A DNA stretch of 7,925 nt. Origin: Granulicella sp. UBA5172 (GTDB taxonomy: Bacteria > Acidobacteriota > Terriglobia > Terriglobales > Acidobacteriaceae). This document shows positions 5,731 to 7,925 of this stretch, piece after piece. The DNA lies in the NCBI GenBank assembly GCA_002413385.1, contig DHWW01000194.1, positions 2,198 to 10,122 of the forward strand, read 5' to 3'. Each line of letters starts with the position of its first letter. The stretch's first letter is position 1. Below the pieces are notes generated by a model. It made no database searches. It was not told the origin of the DNA and saw only the letters and a program-made list of their open reading frames with translations. Position numbers and translations under genes: made by a program.

Positions 5731-7044
5731 ATGGTGTCTTCCTGTACGAAATATGAGCCTTCAGCAACCAAATATGAGTTGCGTTGCAACGAATGTGGCA
5801 AGAGCTACGGCAACCAGCCCCTCTCGGCCTGCGCCGATTGCCTCGCCCCCCTCGAAGTCCAATACGACCTGGAGTCCGTCCGCGGCCGCTTCACCCGCGA
5901 GTCCATCGCCGCCGGTCCCGCCAACATCTGGCGCTACAAGGAACTCCTCCCCATCCCCGAAGGCTTCCTCCCCGACCTACCCGTCGGCTTCACGCCCCTC
6001 GTGCGCGCCAAGAACCTCGGCAAGCGCATCGGCGCTGACAATCTCTACGTCAAAAACGACTCCGTCTGTTTCCCGACCCTCAGCTTCAAGGACCGCGTCG
6101 TAGCCGTCGCCCTCGCCAACGCGCAGGCCTTCGGCTTCACGACCGTAGGCTGTTCGTCTACAGGCAACCTCGCCAACTCCACCGCAGCGCAAGCCGCCCG
6201 CCTCGGCCTCAAGGCCTGCATCCTCGTCCCCGCCGACCTCGAGTACGCGAAGATCCTCAACACCCAGGTCTACGGCGCGCGCCTCGTCCGCATCGACGGC
6301 AACTACGACCACGTCAACCGCCTCTGCACCCAGATCGCCGACGAATACAACTGGGGCTTCGTGAACGTGAACCTCCGCCCCTACTATGCCGAGGGCTCCA
6401 AAACCGTCGGCTACGAGATCGCCGAGCAACTCGGTTGGCGCCTGCCCGACAACATCGTCTGCCCCATGGCCGGCGGCTCGCTCATCCGCAAAATCCGCAA
6501 GGCCTTCAAAGAGCTCATCGCCCTTGGTCTGGTCGAGCACAAGGACGTTCGCTTCTTTGGAGCGCAGGCCACCGGCTGCTCGCCCATCTCGCAGGCCGTC
6601 AAGAACGGCTGGGACTATATCGAGCCGCAGCGCCCCAACACCATCGCCCGCTCGCTCGCCATCGGCAACCCCGCCGACGGCCCCGCAGCCGCCAAAATGA
6701 TTCAGGAAACCGGTGGCTGGGCCGAGGACGTCTCCGACGTCGAGCTTGTCTCCGGCATCCAGGAACTCGCCGAGACCGAAGGCATCTTCACCGAAACCGC
6801 CGGAGGCGTCACCACTGCCGTAGCCGCCCGCCTCTACGCGCAGGGCCGCATCGGTCGCGACGAGACCACCGTCGTCTGCATCACCGGCAACGGCCTCAAG
6901 ACCACCGACGCCCTCGAAGGCCGCTACGCCACCGAGGTTGCCGTCAAGCCCAAGCTCGCCGCCTTCGACGAGTACATCCGCGCCATCGACGGCCAACTCA
7001 TCAACGCCGACGCCAACCTCGAGCTCGCAGGAGGTGCACGGTGA
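5731..7044 (+). CDS. Threonine-synthase-like PLP enzyme, probable thiocarboxylate-dependent sulfhydrylase
   Basis: A 437-residue fold-type II PLP enzyme of the threonine synthase family; automated annotation would call it thrC. A four-cysteine zinc-ribbon-like element (C19, C22, C34, C37) opens the protein. Next come the PLP-lysine motif PTLSFKDR (K120), the cofactor-phosphate-region loop SSTGNLANSTAA (142-153), a glycine-rich MAGGSLIRKIRKAF (246-259) where classic enzymes have a GNxGN-type loop, and a C-terminal CITGNGLKTTDAL (383-395). Ordinary threonine synthase converts O-phosphohomoserine and water to threonine. Two context facts argue for a sulfur role: it lies directly under a SAM riboswitch, and its stop overlaps the start of a CysO-like sulfur carrier. 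By analogy with CysM/CysO it may use carrier thiocarboxylate to make homocysteine or cysteine. The start is supported by CGGAG seven bases upstream. The family is certain. The reaction is inferred, and a plain threonine synthase is not excluded. Confidence 0.9.
   Translation: MVSSCTKYEPSATKYELRCNECGKSYGNQPLSACADCLAPLEVQYDLESVRGRFTRESIAAGPANIWRYKELLPIPEGFLPDLPVGFTPLVRAKNLGKRIGADNLYVKNDSVCFPTLSFKDRVVAVALANAQAFGFTTVGCSSTGNLANSTAAQAARLGLKACILVPADLEYAKILNTQVYGARLVRIDGNYDHVNRLCTQIADEYNWGFVNVNLRPYYAEGSKTVGYEIAEQLGWRLPDNIVCPMAGGSLIRKIRKAFKELIALGLVEHKDVRFFGAQATGCSPISQAVKNGWDYIEPQRPNTIARSLAIGNPADGPAAAKMIQETGGWAEDVSDVELVSGIQELAETEGIFTETAGGVTTAVAARLYAQGRIGRDETTVVCITGNGLKTTDALEGRYATEVAVKPKLAAFDEYIRAIDGQLINADANLELAGGAR
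7029..7034 (+). promoter_or_regulatory. Ribosome binding site of the sulfur-carrier gene
   Basis: A perfect AGGAGG lies six bases before GTG 7041, inside the last codons of the upstream enzyme. It decides the non-ATG start, which otherwise sits inside a longer open frame, and implies strong, coupled translation of the carrier. Confidence 0.85.
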
Positions 7045-7334
7045 GCGTGAAGATCGTTCTCCCCACCGCCCTCGCCCGCCACACCGACGGCCAGAAATCC
7101 TTCGACTCCCAGGCCAGCAATCTCCCCGGCCTGCTAGCCGAGTTCGACACCAAATTCCCCGCACTTTCGCAAAACGTCAAAGACGACAACGGCAAACTCC
7201 GCCGCTTCATCAACGTCTACGTCAACGACGAGGACATCCGCTTCCTAGGCGGCGATGCCCACCAATTCGAAGACGGCGACGAAGTCATGCTCATCCCCTC
7301 CATAGCCGGCGGGTCCTGCGCGCACGGCGAGTAA
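7041..7334 (+). CDS. CysO/MoaD/ThiS-family ubiquitin-fold sulfur carrier with C-terminal extension
   Basis: A 97-residue beta-grasp sulfur carrier. The sequence closely follows mycobacterial CysO as I recall it: VKIVLPTALARHTDGQKSF (3-21) at the N-terminus, GKLRRFINVYVNDEDIRFLG (51-70) in the middle, and the DGDEVMLIPSIAGG ending (78-91). Such proteins are adenylated on the terminal glycine by a MoeB/ThiF-type E1-like enzyme, converted to a thiocarboxylate, and hand sulfide to a PLP enzyme. Here six more residues, SCAHGE, follow G90-G91. They would have to be removed before activation, as JAMM-type proteases do for QbsE-like carriers. The GTG start overlaps the preceding stop (GTGA, 7041-7044) behind a perfect AGGAGG. 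Neither an activating enzyme nor a protease is in this window. Similarity to CysO favours amino-acid sulfur assimilation over molybdopterin or thiamine synthesis. Confidence 0.9.
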   Translation: MSVKIVLPTALARHTDGQKSFDSQASNLPGLLAEFDTKFPALSQNVKDDNGKLRRFINVYVNDEDIRFLGGDAHQFEDGDEVMLIPSIAGGSCAHGE

Positions 7335-7350
7335 CGCTTCGCGTAAAACC

Positions 7351-7386
7351 AAAAGCTGCGGTGGCCTTGGCTGCTGCAGCTTTTTT
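7351..7386 (+). terminator. Intrinsic terminator of the riboswitch operon
   Basis: AAAAGCTGC (7351-7359) pairs with GCAGCTTTT (7376-7384). The pairing continues inward as GGTGGC with GCTGCT to a CTTG loop, giving a 15-bp stem with three G-U pairs and a T-run to 7386. It lies 16 bases after the carrier stop. The G-U pairs become A-C mismatches on the other strand, so the structure is strongest for plus-strand transcription. Its A-run could still serve the convergent aminotransferase gene as a weaker terminator. Confidence 0.85.
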
Positions 7387-7392
7387 CATGAG

Positions 7393-7925
7393 TCAGCCGC
7401 GATACGCACCCAGCCGCCGGCAAGCCTCCGCCAACTCCGCATCCTTCTTCGCAAAGCAGAACCGCAGCAGATTCTCCCCCGGATTCACCCCGGTCGCATC
7501 CGCCGCAAAAAACGCCGACCCCGCAACCGCGGCAATCCCCGTATCCGCCAGCAGCCGACGCGCCTTCTGCTTCGCATCCGCCCCCGCAATGCTCGTCGAA
7601 TCCGCCAGCACGTAATACGCCCCCGCAGGAATCGAAGGCGTCAGCCCAACGCCTGTCAGCGCCGCACAAATCGCATCGCGTTTCGCCTCATATTCCACCG
7701 CCAGATCCTCATAGAAGCTCTTCGGCAATTGCAACAGCCCCGCCGCAGTACCATGCTGCAGCGGCGATGGCGCACAGATATAAATCAGGTCGTGAAAATA
7801 CCCAATCGCCGGCAGCCACCGTTCACTCGCAGCCAGATATCCCAACCTCCACCCCGTCACAGAAAATGTCTTCGAAAATCCCGAGATCGTAATCGTCCGC
7901 TCTGCCATCCCCGGAATGGTCGCAA
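7393..7925 (-). CDS. Class I/II PLP aminotransferase, C-terminal part (5' end beyond window)
   Basis: About 176 residues of the C-terminal region are visible, and the frame continues past base 7925. The PLP-lysine motif ITISGFSKTFSVTGWRLGY is complete and is characteristic of fold-type I aspartate/methionine/kynurenine aminotransferases. Further on come PSPLQHGTAAG, the EAKRDAICAAL helix, GAYYVLAD in the small domain, and LLRFCFAKKD, whose arginine should bind the substrate carboxylate. RFCFAKK recalls the YbdL/KAT branch, which includes methionine aminotransferases, but specificity cannot be fixed from this part. The internal ATG at 7908 is not the true start, because homology-like sequence (ATIPG) continues upstream of it. 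It converges on the riboswitch operon across the 7351-7386 terminator. Confidence 0.88.
   Translation of the reverse strand, partial: ATIPGMAERTITISGFSKTFSVTGWRLGYLAASERWLPAIGYFHDLIYICAPSPLQHGTAAGLLQLPKSFYEDLAVEYEAKRDAICAALTGVGLTPSIPAGAYYVLADSTSIAGADAKQKARRLLADTGIAAVAGSAFFAADATGVNPGENLLRFCFAKKDAELAEACRRLGAYRG

Noticed and set aside
6435..7040. Upstream extension of the sulfur-carrier frame giving a 299-residue protein.
   Set aside because: The extension is Arg/His/Pro-rich shadow sequence inside the enzyme gene. The perfect AGGAGG and GTG at 7041 mark the real start.
5977..7164. A 395-codon open frame on the minus strand opposite the threonine-synthase-like gene.
   Set aside because: The translation is a low-complexity Gly/Val/Asp-rich product typical of the antisense of a gene with C-rich third positions. 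The plus-strand gene has clear family motifs.
1..7925. CRISPR arrays, insertion sequences, tRNA genes and att-like direct repeats.
   Set aside because: No regularly spaced repeats, transposase motifs, terminal inverted repeats or cloverleaf sequences were seen on reading through.

Overview
This 7.9 kb window is GC-rich with tightly packed bacterial genes, several joined by 4-bp ATGA or 1-3 bp stop/start overlaps. A System I cytochrome c maturation set (CcmABCD), a queuosine gene, a YihY membrane protein and YVTN-type propeller lipoproteins suggest a diderm. The protein sequences read most like an acidobacterium of the Terriglobia type (Granulicella/Edaphobacter/Terriglobus-like). That assignment is inference from the sequence alone, without any search.

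Layout. (1) Plus strand, 1-1251: the 3' end of queG (epoxyqueuosine reductase), then a YihY/BrkB-family inner-membrane protein. Each is interrupted by what looks like one extra base in a short G/C run. (2) Minus strand, 5381 down to 1277: a compact operon read ccmA - ybaK-like deacylase - ccmB - ccmC - ccmD - YVTN beta-propeller lipoprotein. Four of the five junctions are ATGA overlaps. ccmB also carries a +1 frameshift in a CCCC run. ccmD is a 39-codon gene that is easily missed. (3) Plus strand, 5457-7386: a promoter candidate, a well-formed SAM-I (S-box) riboswitch at 5514-5620, a leader with a possible Shine-Dalgarno-sequestering hairpin, a threonine-synthase-like PLP enzyme, a CysO/MoaD-like ubiquitin-fold sulfur carrier whose GTG start overlaps the enzyme's stop, and a strong plus-oriented intrinsic terminator. 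(4) Minus strand, 7925-7393: the C-terminal part of a class I/II PLP aminotransferase that runs off the window.

The most interesting part is region 3. A SAM riboswitch controls a two-gene transcription unit that pairs a threonine-synthase-fold enzyme with a protein very like mycobacterial CysO. This is the logic expected of a methionine/cysteine pathway rather than of threonine synthesis. The working hypothesis is a protein-thiocarboxylate-dependent sulfhydrylase that makes homocysteine from O-phosphohomoserine, or cysteine from O-phosphoserine. The carrier has six residues after its Gly-Gly, so it would need a protease to mature it. Region 2 supplies heme handling for c-type cytochromes, with two uninvited members: a Cys-tRNA deacylase-like protein and a propeller lipoprotein.
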